Source of the DNA: Urophycis tenuis | Taxonomy: Eukaryota; Chordata; Actinopteri; Gadiformes; Phycidae | Direction of reading: 5' to 3' | Assembly: GCA_036785325.1 (NCBI GenBank) | Contig: JAXIVH010000033.1 | Location: forward strand, 4,021,707-4,085,706 | DNA: 64,000 nucleotides | Shown: piece by piece, positions 43,572-56,392 of the stretch | How the letters are laid out: every line of letters begins with the position of its first letter | Numbering within the stretch: position 1 is the stretch's first letter | Notes under the pieces: model-generated | The model's input: only the letters and a program-made list of their open reading frames with translations | Databases searched by the model: none | What the model was told of the DNA's origin: nothing | Translations under genes and position numbers: made by a program

Positions 43572-43685
43572 GGGTGGTGGTGTAGTTGTTGGATAATTAA
43601 CTTTACTTCTGTCTTTCTACAGGACTATGAGGCGTTTTTAAATGCTGTAGAGGAGGAGAAGCTGAGCGAGTTCCTTCAACTCTGA
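42235..43685 (+). CDS. sh3bgrl3: SH3BGRL3-like small thioredoxin-fold protein, three exons
   Basis: Exons 42235-42282, 42582-42749 and 43623-43685, all phase 0, give 92 residues plus TGA (human SH3BGRL3 is 93). Exon 1 is MSEIRLYYTSVSCDRQ. Exon 2 starts VKKKQQHLMSILDSKGI and contains TDVDISQSEDNKEEMRRMAG and APQICNGSRYCG. Exon 3 is DYEAFLNAVEEEKLSEFLQL. The VDISQ, EEMR..AG and DYE.F..AVE.. words are diagnostic of SH3BGRL3. The family has a glutaredoxin-like fold without a redox active-site pair. It lies 1.5 kb downstream of the SRCR receptor in the same direction. A 23-bp tandem repeat ends 79 bp before the start codon. Intron 2 carries a TG array and a CA array. Confidence 0.9.
42836..42950 (+). 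repeat. (TG/TGCG)n array in sh3bgrl3 intron 2
   Basis: About 110 bp of TG and TGCG units. Confidence 0.95.
43206..43567 (+). repeat. Compound CA array in sh3bgrl3 intron 2
   Basis: About 360 bp of CA with ACAGTC, ATGCAC and CGCAC interruptions, ending 55 bp before the exon 3 acceptor. Complementary to the TG array upstream in the same intron. Confidence 0.95.
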
Positions 43686-43712
43686 TGACAAAGAAAATAC
43701 ACTCTTTATTTT

Positions 43713-43718
43713 AATAAA
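43713..43718 (+). promoter_or_regulatory. AATAAA, candidate poly(A) signal of sh3bgrl3
   Basis: Canonical hexamer 28 nt after the sh3bgrl3 stop codon. The implied 3' UTR would be very short, so a more distal site may be used instead. Confidence 0.45.
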
Positions 43719-44092
43719 CAGATATAAAATGGATCACTTTCCGTGACTCAGAAATGATCATTGATGCTTCAGAAGTGCATTGACGCATTGACAGTCCATG
43801 GATTGACTCATGAATGAACCCCACCCATTAGGCTACGTGTTGCAAATGTTAAGATTTAACTCGGCTAGTAAATCGGAATAGATGATGCAGTTGACTAAAG
43901 CCGAACAAAACTAGAAAGAACATCTTCTGGAGCAATATTTCAAATTATGATTACGATTCATTATGATGTGATAATCCGAGATGCACAAATATAGACCAAA
44001 ACTACAGACCTGCGCTGATGCTCATAATAAATTAGTCTTCTGGTTCATTGCGACCGCAGAGGCTGAACTAGAGCCTCCTGCCGCCTCCCCGG

Positions 44093-44481
44093 CAGTGGCG
44101 GTTCTAGACAAAATGTTCTAGGGGGGCCAAGGAGGGGCCAGTGTTTAGCCAGAGGGGCACATAAAAAAAATCGCAACAACTGATATGTAAAAGTATTCAG
44201 GAGGAGAAATCGTAGGCTACCTCCTCTCTCTCCAAGACTAGAACTCTGAGCTCCCATTCACCGACCGATCAGCACCACACCGGCAAGCTAAAATGTTAAG
44301 ATACGCTAATTTGTCCGCGTAGAACGTTCGCGTCGCATTAGTTCCGCTTTTGGCGCTCGCGTGTAAAAGTCATAATAAATTCATATTTTTTCAATTGGTC
44401 AGCGGGGGGGCCCAAGGGGGGTACAGGGACATTTTTACAGGGGCACGGGCCCCCCCTGGACCCCGTGTAGAACCGCCACTG
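44093..44481. mobile_element. hAT-type MITE downstream of sh3bgrl3
   Basis: 389 bp with terminal inverted repeats CAGTGGCGGTTCTA and its near complement TAGAACCGCCACTG. Perfect 8-bp flanking duplications CTCCCCGG lie at 44085-44092 and 44482-44489. No coding capacity. Confidence 0.9.
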
Positions 44482-44714
44482 CTCCCCGGCTTACATTGTC
44501 TGTCATTCTTGAAACAACAATCGTACAGCCTATAAATATATTTATAGCTTTATTTAGCGTGGCATATGAATGAATGGCACAGCACCCTGTACACTCCACG
44601 CAGGATCTTCCAGTGACGTGGGGGGAATGGGTGGCTGCTGGAGACGCAGCCCGGCGTCTCCCTGCACCTCATCTGGCGAGGCAGCCAGGCGTCGCTCCCC
44701 TGGCTTAACGCAAT

Positions 44715-44718
<4 letters not shown>

Positions 44719-44755
<37 letters not shown>

Positions 44756-44762
44756 CCTCCCT
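44719..44762 (+). repeat. (CT)n/(CCCT)n microsatellite
   Basis: CT units passing into CCCT units. Confidence 0.95.
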
Positions 44763-45984
44763 CCCCTGCCGACGGCTGCAGCGCGGCGAGGAAGTGACTC
44801 GAGCCGAGTTAAGGGTGCGCTGAGCCGAGTGCAATGACGCTGCCGCGGTTCGCAATTTAAAGACGGGGCTCGATGAGGGAAACATCACGTTCGCTTTGGT
44901 AACGGGTGTATGTGTATATTTTTGGCCAATGAACAAATGCACTCTATAAGCCCACGTGGCGTGTAGAATACTCATTTCAAAAGGGCACAGCAGCCCCACC
45001 TCTGACCTCATGGTCCAGTCAACGGTCGTCTTCGAATGTAAACGATTGTTCAGTGATTTCGACCCATAGAGCAAATCTCAAAAAGCGGCACACTTTGACA
45101 CAACAGACAGACAAAATAAACGAGGCCCATCCCAGAGGTGGTCTACCGCCCGGGGCCCATGTGTGTTGTTGGGGCCGGGCCGCGGTGGTTACCGTAAGCG
45201 ACCGGGGCGGGTGGAAGTGAACGAAAGCCAGGCCAGTAATAATTCGGACGCTAATTAATCGCAGACACTCTTGTCTCGTGACAGTCTTGCCAAGGGGCGC
45301 CACGTCACCCAGAGCCGACTGCTGAGGGAGCTGTGCGGAGATATAGGGGCTTTCGGGTCAGGGAACCAGCGTGTACTGCGACTGGCAGCCAGTAGAGGTC
45401 GCTCTAAGATCTCATAACCGCTACTATTTGGTGTAATATGGCATGGAAGGGCGCTGTTCGCGTACAAACAAAGCAGCGTTGGATTAAGCAGCAGCGAGGA
45501 AAAGAGCCGGACACACTGCCTACTTATCAAAGCGTGGCCTGAAATAGCTCCATCGTCTGGGTGTCGTCACTCTGTCCCTTTGCCCCAATCGAGGTGCCTG
45601 CTCAGAAATGTAGTTTTCTCCACAAAGTGCACTCCACAAACTTGAATAACTTGTAAACATCCCTGATTACATCCCGACAGGACGACTGTAACTCTCTCCT
45701 CTGTGGTCATAAACTCCAACTGGTCCAGAACGCAGCCGCCCGTATCATCACCAGAACTCCATCTATTGAACACATCGCTCCCTGCCCTGCAGCAACTCCA
45801 CTGGCTCCCTGTCAACACGCATTGATTTTAGGATTCTACTCCTTACTTTCATGATCCTTCACAGCCGGGCACCAGTGTATCTCTCTGAACTCATCCAGAT
45901 CCACACACCTTCACGCCCTCTCTCCCATCCTCTTCTGCCATCCAGCTCTCAGCTCCATCTGCCAACCTATCCATGGGGGTCAAG

Positions 45985-46807
45985 CAGGCGCGTAGAATAC
46001 GGTGGGGACGGTGGGGATGCGTACCTACCAGTTTTCGTCATGAGTCATTTTGTACCCACCACTTTTTATGAAAGAATCCCCGTGTGGGACTCGCACCGGT
46101 GTCTTTCACCACTACGTCAATAAATGCAGTCTGAGTTACGTCAAGCTAGACGAAGAGAGAAGAACTCCACTCTTACAAGTCGCTTTAGTATGACAGGGTC
46201 ACAAGCGGACTTTTCACGCGGTCACGAGCGGAGTGGTAGTGGTATGGCAAGATGCCATAGTGCGTTGAGTAATGGTGCTCCCTGACTCATCCCAAAAACA
46301 ACAGTCAACAAAGTGAACGTAATGAAACATTGAAATGCAACCCAACATGTCCTGAACATTCGCCTCCAAACCCTATCTAATAGCAATAACATGTAATGAC
46401 ACAGAATGCCAGAATGTCGCAATGCATTCTGGGAAACACTCCCCCAACACGTTACAATATCCACGATTTCCTCAGGCAAGTACAACAAGTTGAACTGATA
46501 ATACAAGAAAACACAAAAGCATTAACCTAATTTACACAATATAGAAACAACATTTAATTTGATTTGTGTCCGATGACGAGAGAGAGACGGGGAGAGAGCT
46601 AGCACTTTGGTAGAGAGACATAGAGTAACAATAACAGAGAGCGAGCGCCGGTCTCGATAAAGCCGTTAATCAGATAAATGAAACGTTATTTCCCGATTGT
46701 TTCACAGCGGTTACATTCAGCAGGTAGACACGGCCATGATATGCACCAATCTGAATCACATTATCCAATGAAAAGTATTAGAGCTCTGTGCGTGAGCATA
46801 GTCACGC

Positions 46808-46853
<46 letters not shown>

Positions 46854-47019
46854 GCGTGTGTGTGTGTGTCATCATCACATTTTTGTATACCTTTTTATTA
46901 ATTAACATGACTTGCGCGAAAGGGGGAAAAATGAATGTGCGTAATTGTACCCAGCACTTCTGAAAATGCACTTCCGAATGCGTCTCTGTCCCCAGCACAT
47001 TTCAAACCAAACCTACGCC
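45985..47019. mobile_element. About 1.03-kb insertion nested in the LINE
   Basis: Bounded by a duplicated target of about 12 bp. The left end begins AGGCGCGTAGAATACGG and the right end, reverse-complemented, begins GGCGTAGGTTTGG, so only a short imperfect inverted similarity exists. It contains a TG array (about 46810-46870) and no transposase frame. Superfamily not assigned. Confidence 0.6.
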
Positions 47020-47133
47020 CATGGGGTCAAGAGCTTTTAGCCCATCTGCTCCCCGCCTATGGAACTCTCTCCCATTCACACTTCTGACTCTGTCTCCATC
47101 TTTAAATCACGCCTAAAACACACACTTATTCCG

Positions 47134-47172
47134 AGTGGCGTACTCTGTCACACACTGACAGAGTACGCCACT
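47134..47172. repeat. Perfect 17-bp stem, 5-nt loop hairpin (second copy)
   Basis: Same stem as 33136-33174, with loop CACAC on the element sense strand in both copies. Confidence 0.95.
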
Positions 47173-47248
47173 GTTAGCCTACTTGTTACTTGTTATTGTC
47201 TGTAAGGTGTCCTTGAGTGCTTTGAAAGGCACCTTTAAATAAAATGCA

Positions 47249-47303
<55 letters not shown>

Positions 47304-48204
47304 GGGTACTTTGCCGAGAGCTGGCTCTACCTCTGGTGACACGGTCAACAGAAAGACAATTACACTGACGTTCTGTTGCTCAGACGCAGGAATATTCCAC
47401 ACCCAACTTGTCATTCGGAATTACTCTTTCGGATGGCTTTGTGAAATAGTGTCATCCGAATATAAACCTAAAGTGTGCAATCGTTTGTGTACTTAACCCA
47501 TAAGAACCCAGACCCATTTCTGCCTAAAAGGGAAATTATGGGGGATATACCACAGACCAAGTGGAACACACAGAACACATTTCTGATGGTTTTTTTTTTC
47601 TGTGATGTTACATTGCATTGGGCGTTGATGGTAAATTATTTGAAAATAACTAAGTTGACAGTTTTTTCTGCCAAGTACCACATATTTGCCTTTTTATTTG
47701 CGTTTCTAAATATATATCAAATGTGTTACTTTAATAATGCTGTTTTTTTTTCTTCAGATTAGCTCTACGTTACAAAATATGCAACGTGAATAAAAAAAAA
47801 ATGCCGCTTTGGGGAAGTCATATCCTGGGACAGTCACATGACTGTGACATCACAACCACACCAAAATGTTTAGTATATGTCACTTAGGCACTTAATACGT
47901 TAAAGTCAAGCACAAAGCCGTTTCGAAAGATAGAAAGATTTTGGGACATTTAAAGTGTTTGTTACACTCGTGTCACCATGGGTTCTGAGAGGTTACGAGT
48001 GGTGTGGGGTTGTATTAGTGTGTGTGTGTGTGTGATTTGCTAGGTTTCCCAAGCACACGTTCCTGAAGGAACCTGAACACAACGCACTCACACACACACA
48101 AAAACCACTGGTGTCTCCATCTAGAGAGCACACCCAAAGGGAATCTCATGTCCTGCCAGCCTACAAGAGTAAACACACACCTGTTGACACCAAGACCTGG
48201 CACG

Positions 48205-48290
48205 CATGCACACACACACATACACACAGACACACACACACACACAGACACACAGACACACACACACACACACAGACACACACACACACA

Positions 48291-48373
<83 letters not shown>

Positions 48374-48408
48374 ACACACACAGACACACACACACACACA
48401 CACACACA

Positions 48409-48467
<59 letters not shown>

Positions 48468-48470
48468 CAG
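48205..48470 (+). repeat. Compound CA array
   Basis: About 265 bp of CA with periodic ACAGACAC interruptions. Confidence 0.96.
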
Positions 48471-49169
48471 ACGTAAGTAGGGGTGTGTTTAGAAAACCTG
48501 CACGTGGACGTTAATAAATCCCATGTAAATTTTTGGCAAACGTTCTCACCTCACGCACATTTGGACCACTAGCCGGTCTTCCCAGCAAACGTAATAAGTA
48601 AAAATACAAACCCTGCATATAGTCTCCAGCAGATAATCAGACCGAGCTATTTTAATGCTTTTTTTAATTGTCGCTCTCCATCTATCTTTTGTCCCCCCCG
48701 ACCCCCCCCCGCATTGAAACATCTGTGTATTATTAATCTGTGATGGTGAAACAGCAATATGGTGGACAGCTGTCCTGCATCACCCCACCCAACAATCACT
48801 CACTTAGACTGCGCCACGTACAGTCACGAGATACCTCATCCAACTTCCCGTCTATCGATTTGGGCTCAAAATAGGAACGATTTCACCAGCGGGGGTGTAA
48901 ATTCCAAGTTTAGAAAGTAAAAGCCCTCCCTTGTATTTCTAGGTCAGGTGTCTTCATTTACTGGACAGCGGTCACGTCAGCAATACCCTTTCCCTTAATC
49001 TTGTATTCACTATGGGAACATCCTGTCCATTGGTGTGCTTATTCTGCATGGCCAGCTAGGCCTGTTCACTTACTGCACTCACCCACTGCACCTACAGCCA
49101 TTGGAAGCCCAGGCACCGGTGCCAGGACAGGAGATAAGAGTATAGTGAGAGTGTTTGGCTTTCCCTACC

Positions 49170-49391
49170 GCCCATGTGGCTGACATTTGTAGCACTGACC
49201 TTTGGCCTGTTACATGGACCTGCACCTTATTGTGAATCCTGCACCTTATTCTGCATTTCAACCTGCACCTTTATCGCTCATTTGCACTTCTGGTTAGAAC
49301 GCCAACTGCATTTCGTTGTCCCTGTACTTGTACTCTGCAAAATGACGATGACGACAATAACGTTGAATCTAATCTAATCTAATCTAATCTG
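49170..49391 (+). mobile_element. LINE/SINE-type 3' tail with (AATCT)n
   Basis: TGGTTAGAACGCCAACTGCA then TTTCGTTGTCCCTGTACTTG and a terminal (AATCT)n array; intact counterpart of the split copy at 5420-5890. Confidence 0.65.
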
Positions 49392-50740
49392 ATGGGGGGT
49401 GTCCAGTGTCCACTGGTATTGTGAGTTTATGTATAGAGAAGCTTGGAAAGACTGACCATTGGAGGCAAAGTTGTTTAGGCCAAATAGCTGGTAGAGGTGA
49501 ACCGGTATTGTTTTGTTTGAATAAGCCTCTGGGACTGGGGGCGACGGGCCGTCCTGAACCACAATGAACAAAGAAAACAACCTCATGTTTCTAGCACAAA
49601 ATGGCTAGTTAGGCTAAATTAATGCAATTACACATTTCCATGGGGTTTCAGCAAAAAGCCAACATAAAAACGCACAACGCATTAAAAAGGGCAATATCTT
49701 TTTATTAATGAAGCTGTAAGTCACTGGTCGGGTAGACCGACGGAGATAAACCATCTGCCCTCATGCACTGTCGTGCAAAAACACATCTCAGCTTCTAAAA
49801 AGCCTTCGTGCTGGATGTTTACGAGACATTTCGATAATGAAGTGTAAACGACACCACCATTACAGAGCTATGCGCTGATAAAGCCACATGTTAAACAAAA
49901 TGTGCTGCCACATCCACAAGTGGGAGTTTCAAGGAAACGTTTCCCCCAAAAAGTCTCTTGTGGCGTCAGCCTCAGACCAGAGGTGCTTGTCCAACGCTAA
50001 CACATTGATCAGCATCACGGCCCCGTTCAGCTGCCAGCCCTTGTTACGACAATTCCCCCATCACGCCAGGTCAACCACGCCAGTCTAGGGATCCGCATGG
50101 AGGCCTCTGTTGAACCACCAACTAGAAGGAGAGGATTTTTCAGGGTTAATATGAGGGCATTCAAATGCCCCACAATGCAGTGACAGCACCATCTGGGGTC
50201 AAACCGAGGTCATTGCAGTCAATGTGAACACAACATTACAGCCACTGCAAATGCACATGACCACGTTTAGTCAAAATAAATAAATACCGGTAAATAAATA
50301 AAGACCCACGGCACGTTTTAATGAGTTTCTGCATCCAAATACTAGTGGTAAACAAAGTACACCAGTCAGTTGAGCTGTACCTATGAAAAGATTTGCATGA
50401 CCATTTCCATCACATCCTTGTGCACCGTCACCTCCCCACCCATTGGCTGCGTATCTGTGATCGGAGTGCCGCTGGCCCAGGGGAGTGTCCCGGCACCAGA
50501 CAACAAAGTCACATTGGACCGGAGGACCATCTTGGTGCGGTGCAGCAAAGTGGTGGTGGTGTTGGACCAGAACCGTACAGGACCACAAGGCACTCAAACC
50601 AGCAGCGCAAAGGGCGGGTTTGAAGAACAAAAGCAAAAACTCAAGACGCTGACACACTTCTTAGATATAGCTTTGAACTTTTTCCCCATTGATTTTAGTC
50701 TCCAATTCCTCCACCATAGCTACCACGGCTCCTCCACCAG

Positions 50741-51541
50741 AGCCGTGTTCCGATATCCATACTTCATGAGTACACTTGAACGTAGTACACTATCCGTACT
50801 CACTAAGTACGCAGATTTTTCAGATGTTAGTGTTGTTCCAAATGGTGCACTTATGGGAAATGACTATCAGCTGCGCGGCCGCGTCACCCGCCAAACACCC
50901 GTGTATCCACACACATGTATCCACGCCCGTGTATCCACGCCCGTGTATCCACACCCGTGTATCCACACACGTGACGTCTAGCCATTTTCAAACTGATCGG
51001 GGCACAGCCTGGCTCCGCCTCTTCTGCTACGTAGCTAAGATGGCTGCCGACGAGTACAGAAAGTGTACGCCGTTGCACACTATGCGTACTAACCATTTTG
51101 AGGGCAACATCCGGGTCCTTTGAGTACACTTCTTTTCGCCGCGATCGGAACCGGAACACCCTACGTACTCAAACTCAGTATAGTAAGTACGGTAAAGGCC
51201 AATTTACACCAGAGCCGTTTTAGAAGCGTTTTTTAGTCGGCCGTCAGACGGCCGTCAGACGGCCGACTGCCGCTGGAGATAGAATTCCATTCAAACCAGT
51301 GCACTGATTTACACCGGCAGCGTTTTACGCCCGTCTCACGGCCGACCAAAGCTTAACTTTACGCTTCACTTCTATTTTTAAGCGTTTCTGAAGCGTCTCG
51401 TTTGACGTGTACGCCTATTATCTTATTAAATATAGCCAAACAAAGGGCGGCGGTGTGAATTGATACGCCAACGTTACGCTCACGTTACGCTTTCGCCTGC
51501 GGTGTAAATTCCCAGTTAGTATGGATATCGGAACACGTCCC
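50741..51541 (+). mobile_element. MITE with nested insertion, copy 1
   Basis: Starts GCCGTGTTCCGATATCCATA and ends with the complementary TATGGATATCGGAACACG. It contains GTGTATCCACRCCCGTG tandem units (50898-50975). The right end is interrupted by a second element at 51197-51514. Confidence 0.8.
51197..51514. mobile_element. Nested MITE with ACACC/GGTGT ends
   Basis: Begins GGCCAATTTACACC and ends GGTGTAAATTCCC, with an internal palindromic GGCCGTCAGACGGCCGTCAG block. It lies inside the terminal region of the MITE at 50741-51541; the uninterrupted sequence is seen in the copy at 51892-52272. Confidence 0.75.
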
Positions 51542-51891
51542 CGTTCAGAGAACACCTTTCTCAGTGTAGGCCTACACACAATGAGGTGATCTGAGAGTCA
51601 AGTCCGCCAGCTCGTGGACCAGTCCATTGAAGACCTCAAACATGGCTGACCTGAAGCCAACAGCCGGACCACATCCAAACATCTTCACACACATTCTGGT
51701 AACTCACCGCGGTGGTCCATGGTGGAAGCTCTCCCCGTTGGTGGCAACGGTTCGTCCAAGGGGGAAAAATATCCCAAGCTCCACGTGTGCGCCTCAATGT
51801 AGGCGGTGCGGGAGACACCCAAGAAAGAGCTAACGAGCTGGTAGAGCTGGTATATATCGCATCCGGGGCCAATTAGAACGTTGTTTGACAT

Positions 51892-52272
51892 GGGCCGCGT
51901 CCCGATGTCCATACTTACCGTACTTACTAAGTTTGAGTACGTAGGGTGTTCCGATTACGATCGTAGCGAAAAGAAGTGTACTCAAAGGACCCAGATGTTG
52001 CCCTTAAAATAGTTAGTACGCACAGTATGCAACGGTGTACACTTTCCGTACTCAACGGCAGCCAGGCCTAGCTGCGCTCAGTTGGAAAATGGCTGGACTT
52101 CAGTGGGCGTAATGGATTCACGTGTGCGGGTGACACGGCCGCGCAGCTGATAGTAATTCCCGGTGCACCATTTGGAACAACACTAACATCTGAGAATCTG
52201 CGCACTTAGTGAGGGCGGATAGTGCACTACGTTTGAGTGTACTCATGAAGTATGGATATCGGAACACGGCCC
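51892..52272 (-). mobile_element. MITE copy 2, inverted relative to copy 1
   Basis: Begins GGGCCGCGTCCCGATGTCCA and ends ATGGATATCGGAACACGGCC. The internal sequence matches the reverse complement of copy 1 (for example GTGTACTCAAAGGACC and TGGAACAACACTAACATC). Confidence 0.82.
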
Positions 52273-53039
52273 AGGTCTCGCGTGAGAAACGCGGTGGCTG
52301 TTTCAGACACAGCCATAAATGACATAATGACAAATCAGTTTCGTGATTCATTATTAAACGTTGACCAAAAAAAAACAAACATCACGACCGACATGATAAC
52401 ATAATAGCTTTCCGATATTGCTATGCTCCCAAAATGGCGGCGGTCGTCACGTATGAGGTCAGCCGTACGGCGGCACGTCACGTTCTGTGGGACCGACGTC
52501 CTGTGAGTCCGAGGTGTGGGGCCTCAGCCCACTCCATCGTCAATGAGGACCGTTCGTCTTCATGCAAACCTTCCGTCCAGATGTGTTGTCAGACGGACAA
52601 ACGTCATTCGGATGGAACTGCAATGGAAGTGCTTTGAGAAGATAGGCCTATAGGAAAGATATTGCAAGCCTGACAATGAGGCCTATTTAATACCGTAACC
52701 GTTCCATTAGAGGATGGATACCCGACCCGAGCCCGACGGGACCCGACGGGCTCTGGTCGGCTTCGGATAAATACTTAGAAATGATGCTCGGGTTCGGGTC
52801 GGGGCTCGGTCACATCTGCGCGATTTTAAAATTTTAATTTTCCTACTTGTTAACCCGCACATGTTGTGGTCGGGTTCGGTTACTGTTCTGTTGGACGCGG
52901 GCCGGGCTCGGACAGAAGATTCCGGCCCGATCCGCACTCTTACGCTTGCTTTCCATGGGCTTTGTATGCTACTTTATTTAAAATGACTGATGACCATTAA
53001 TTATATATATATTTCTATATATGTAGTATATATGGACTT

Positions 53040-53475
53040 TAACCCCCACACATCCACCACCACACACCTGCTCACCACCATGCACAGCCCCACCATCCCC
53101 ACCATGCACAGACACTTTATAAGAACTGTCCATACTGTTTATAACTGTTATATAGCTGTTCATACTGTTTATACTTTTTATACACTGCTTACACTTGCTT
53201 GTTTATACAATGTCAATACTGTCAATACTATTTATTTATTACTGTTTATTACGGTCCATACCGCACCTCATACTGTTTACACTGTTCATATCATTTGTAT
53301 ATATTCGCGACCCCCTTTAGATTTTTTGTATTCATATTTTGATATATTTATATTTATATTTTGCATGCGTGTCTAGCACTAGGGATCGAGGGAAACGGCA
53401 TTTCGGTTTTTGTGTATGTCCTGTACATTCACGAAAACTGACAATAAAGTTTACTTGACTTGACTTGACTTGATA
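53040..53475 (+). mobile_element. LINE-like 3' UTR with (TTGAC)n tail
   Basis: Repeated CATACTGTTTATA-type words, then CGGCATTTCGGTTTTTGTGT, TGACAATAAAGTTTAC and a terminal TTGAC repeat, typical of a fish non-LTR element 3' end. No coding part is seen. Confidence 0.5.
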
Positions 53476-56392
53476 TTCACAAAACTATGAAACTACACAG
53501 GAACAGTGCTGAAGTGCTGTGCTTTTTTTTCAGATGTGCTTCTGTCTTCAATTATCATCTATTCTGATAGAGTTGTGGTGGTGGTGGTGGTGGTAGTGAT
53601 GGGAGCAAACAAATCTGAATGTGATGAGCTGGTCACTGCTACAGATGGTAGGATGCATAGAGGTGTAAGATGTTTGGTTTGACTGCCCACTGAAAGCTGC
53701 ATGGCGTGATGCTCGACAACAATAACAACCCCTAGATGAGCCAGTTGATGAATGCAAAGTCTTTATGTATTTATATATATATATATATATATTTATAAAT
53801 GTAAATATCTCTTCAACGTAACTGGATAACAACATATTCACAGAACACACACTGGAAGTATACAACAGAATCAACAGACGAGTGATATGGAGGCGAGATA
53901 AACATGGCTTCATGGGCAGCATCCCTTTACGTGACCTCCGACCCCCTCAGTCCAAGTGCTGCGCACCCGCTTCTGTATATTGAGTCACTCCAAAGCTTCA
54001 GCAAACTTAGAAAAAAAAACAACCCCAAAAAAACTGAAATAAATACTGTACAAGACCATATATGCAATACTATGATTTTGACGTTTTTGTTCCTTCGTTA
54101 TGGAGAAGAGGCTCTCCATAAACAGCCTTCATGAGCATTTTGAGAACAGGAGTCATTTCCCCTGGATGACAACCTCTGTCAAATGTTCCAAATATGAGTT
54201 TATATTCATTTGATATATAAAGTGCCTTCCTTCATTGTCGGTGATACAACAGCATGCACGCTTCAATGCACCTGGAGAGAGAAATGCTGATAGAACAGTT
54301 TGGGCAAGATAGAACTGGAGCGAATAGAACTGCTCCTAGAGCTTTATGGTATTTAGCTGTTTGTTAATGTTGCCTCAGGAATCAGAATAATAATGATGAT
54401 GACAGTCATAATAATAATAATATTAATAATAATAATTATATATATAATGGCAATAATTATAAAATAGTACACAAAAAATGTATAATGGACTGAATATTGA
54501 CATGATGCCTCCACAGTGATTATGACTTCTCTTCGCTTCTCTGTCTCTCCCTCTATTCTTATAATTAATATCATGAGGAAGCTTATTTCAAAAGGAATGC
54601 CCAGTCTGTCCATTTAAGTTGGGGGTGGTCACCCCCAAAACCTCAACTCTTTTCTTTGTTTGCTCAACCAAAGCAGTACTTCCATATAGCAACAAAAAAA
54701 ACAACAAAAAAATTCAGTTGCCTGGAATAATAACACCAAAAACAAATGATCAGAGGGCCATCCGGAGTGAAGCCAGTGAACGATAACCAAACACACTCGG
54801 TGCACTTTTTTACACCGGGGACAATTCGTGCTCCGCGGTCGAGGTAAATGGAATAAAACACCATTTTTATACGGTGGACATTTCCCCCCTGAGGCCGTTT
54901 CAGAGAGTGGTGTGGTAGCTTTGACTCAGGGCTGCCGTGCTTACGACCCTATTAGACCACGTGCCGTGAGAACACTGACTACATCATGAAATGATGATGG
55001 GGAAAAAGCTTGGACGTATATGTGTTGTTGCTCTTGCTGTCCTAACTTGGAGCCCCGTGGAGCCCTGTCCTTAGTTGGTTTTTGCTTGAGACTTGATTCC
55101 ATCTGTTGGTATGCATTTCCTCCAGGTTCAGAGATAACAAGTCTCTACGACAGCATTTAAGGTTAACCATCTGGAATGGCTAATTAGCACAAAGTCAGAA
55201 GAAGAAGTGCACTTAATGAGTCGAGTCAGCTGGTTCAGTGCATTGGGTGGATCAAATACTTAGTTTCTGAACCCTGAACTGTCCATCACTGCGGTTTGAT
55301 CTGATTTACAAGTGGCCACATTCTCAAAGAGATTAATTAAAGGAAAAGTTCAAGTCCTCAAAATGAGACTCTGTTATCTTCTCACTCTGGCGTCAGTTGG
55401 ATTTGTAGTGGCACTTTAAGCTCCTCATCACATAGCGTAAGCTAGTGTAGCTTGCTAGGAGCAGCGAGGCAATGGTAAAAATCAGTACATAGAGGGTGAA
55501 TTACTAACTTACTTAAGGAATTATTAAGAAAATACCCAATTTACTTCCATGCAAAAAAAATGCTACTGACATGTTTGATAGTTCCTTTACCACGTTTCAC
55601 CCTGCTTCATGTGTTGGAATTCTCCAATTACTTTGTGGTCAATTTAATTCTACTTATGTCCTTCCATCCTGAACCGAGCACTGGCCTAAACAATGACTTT
55701 GAAATCCTAAGCTATCTTAATTAACTTAAGCAGCTTCGCCAGGGCAGCAATAAATCATTATAATAAATTATTTGCTTGAATCTGCACTTTGCACTTCCTT
55801 TCATGGAGCCCACTGTAGATGTTTATTTCCTACGGTATAACACAGTCAAGATGGCAACCACATGTTGCAAATGTCAACCACTTGAGTTCCAGGACACCAC
55901 AAAAAGCCAAAACAAAAACAAAATCTGCCAGCAGGTAGACATCACGCTTACACGCACAGGTGTGCGTTGAATTAAAAAAAAAAAAAAAACGGTAAATGAC
56001 AAGCCTGATGTCATGCCAGATGTGTAAACAAAGCAAGCGTCCGTAGGACACTGCATTGTTTTGTTATATTTGTGTGATTCACTTCATAGCTGGGTTATTA
56101 GCCCTGTCTGATGTCAGGACACTTGCGGCTGAAACCTCAGAGAACCAACACTTCATAGCCAATGTTTAAGCCACCCGAAACATCCAACACTGTGTGTCTT
56201 TGACAACGCTTTGACAATGACAGATGCATGATTTAGAAGACATATTTAATAAAACCTTAAAAAGGACCCCCCTGCCCGCCCCCTTCTGGTGTTATGGGGA
56301 TTGGTCCATCGGTGAAGGGTGGTGGGGGTGGGGGGGTGAAGTGGAGGTTTTGGCTGTGTTCTCTCCCCCCCCGTCCTCTCTCCCCCCTCCTC

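Larger units (their letters stand above)
45655..47302 (+). mobile_element. LINE (L2/Rex1-like) 3' fragment split by a 1-kb insertion
   Basis: 45655-45984 encodes the C-terminal reverse-transcriptase region (LQLVQNAAARIITRTP, then SRAPVYLSELIQIHTPS). The frame resumes at about 47035 with PRLWNSLPF and continues to a 3' UTR with the 17-bp hairpin and a (ATT)n tail at 47250-47302. The interruption carries near-identical flanks CATGGGGGTCAAG (45972) and CATGGGGTCAAG (47020). Confidence 0.8.
43740..56392. other. Gene-free interval between sh3bgrl3 and ism2
   Basis: Apart from the elements listed separately I see no exon-like sequence. Stretches 48480-49170, 49400-50740 and 53480-56220 are ordinary AT-rich noncoding sequence. 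They hold a short TA array (about 53773-53795), a TAA/ATT patch (about 54408-54440) and poly-A runs. The ism2 3' UTR probably occupies part of 55700-56392. Confidence 0.45.

Noticed and set aside
43069..43596. 175-codon His-Thr frame in sh3bgrl3 intron 2
   Set aside because: Microsatellite translation, not conserved coding sequence.
48015..48514. Possible CRISPR-like or tandem coding array
   Set aside because: It is a CA microsatellite with ACAGAC interruptions and has no spacers.
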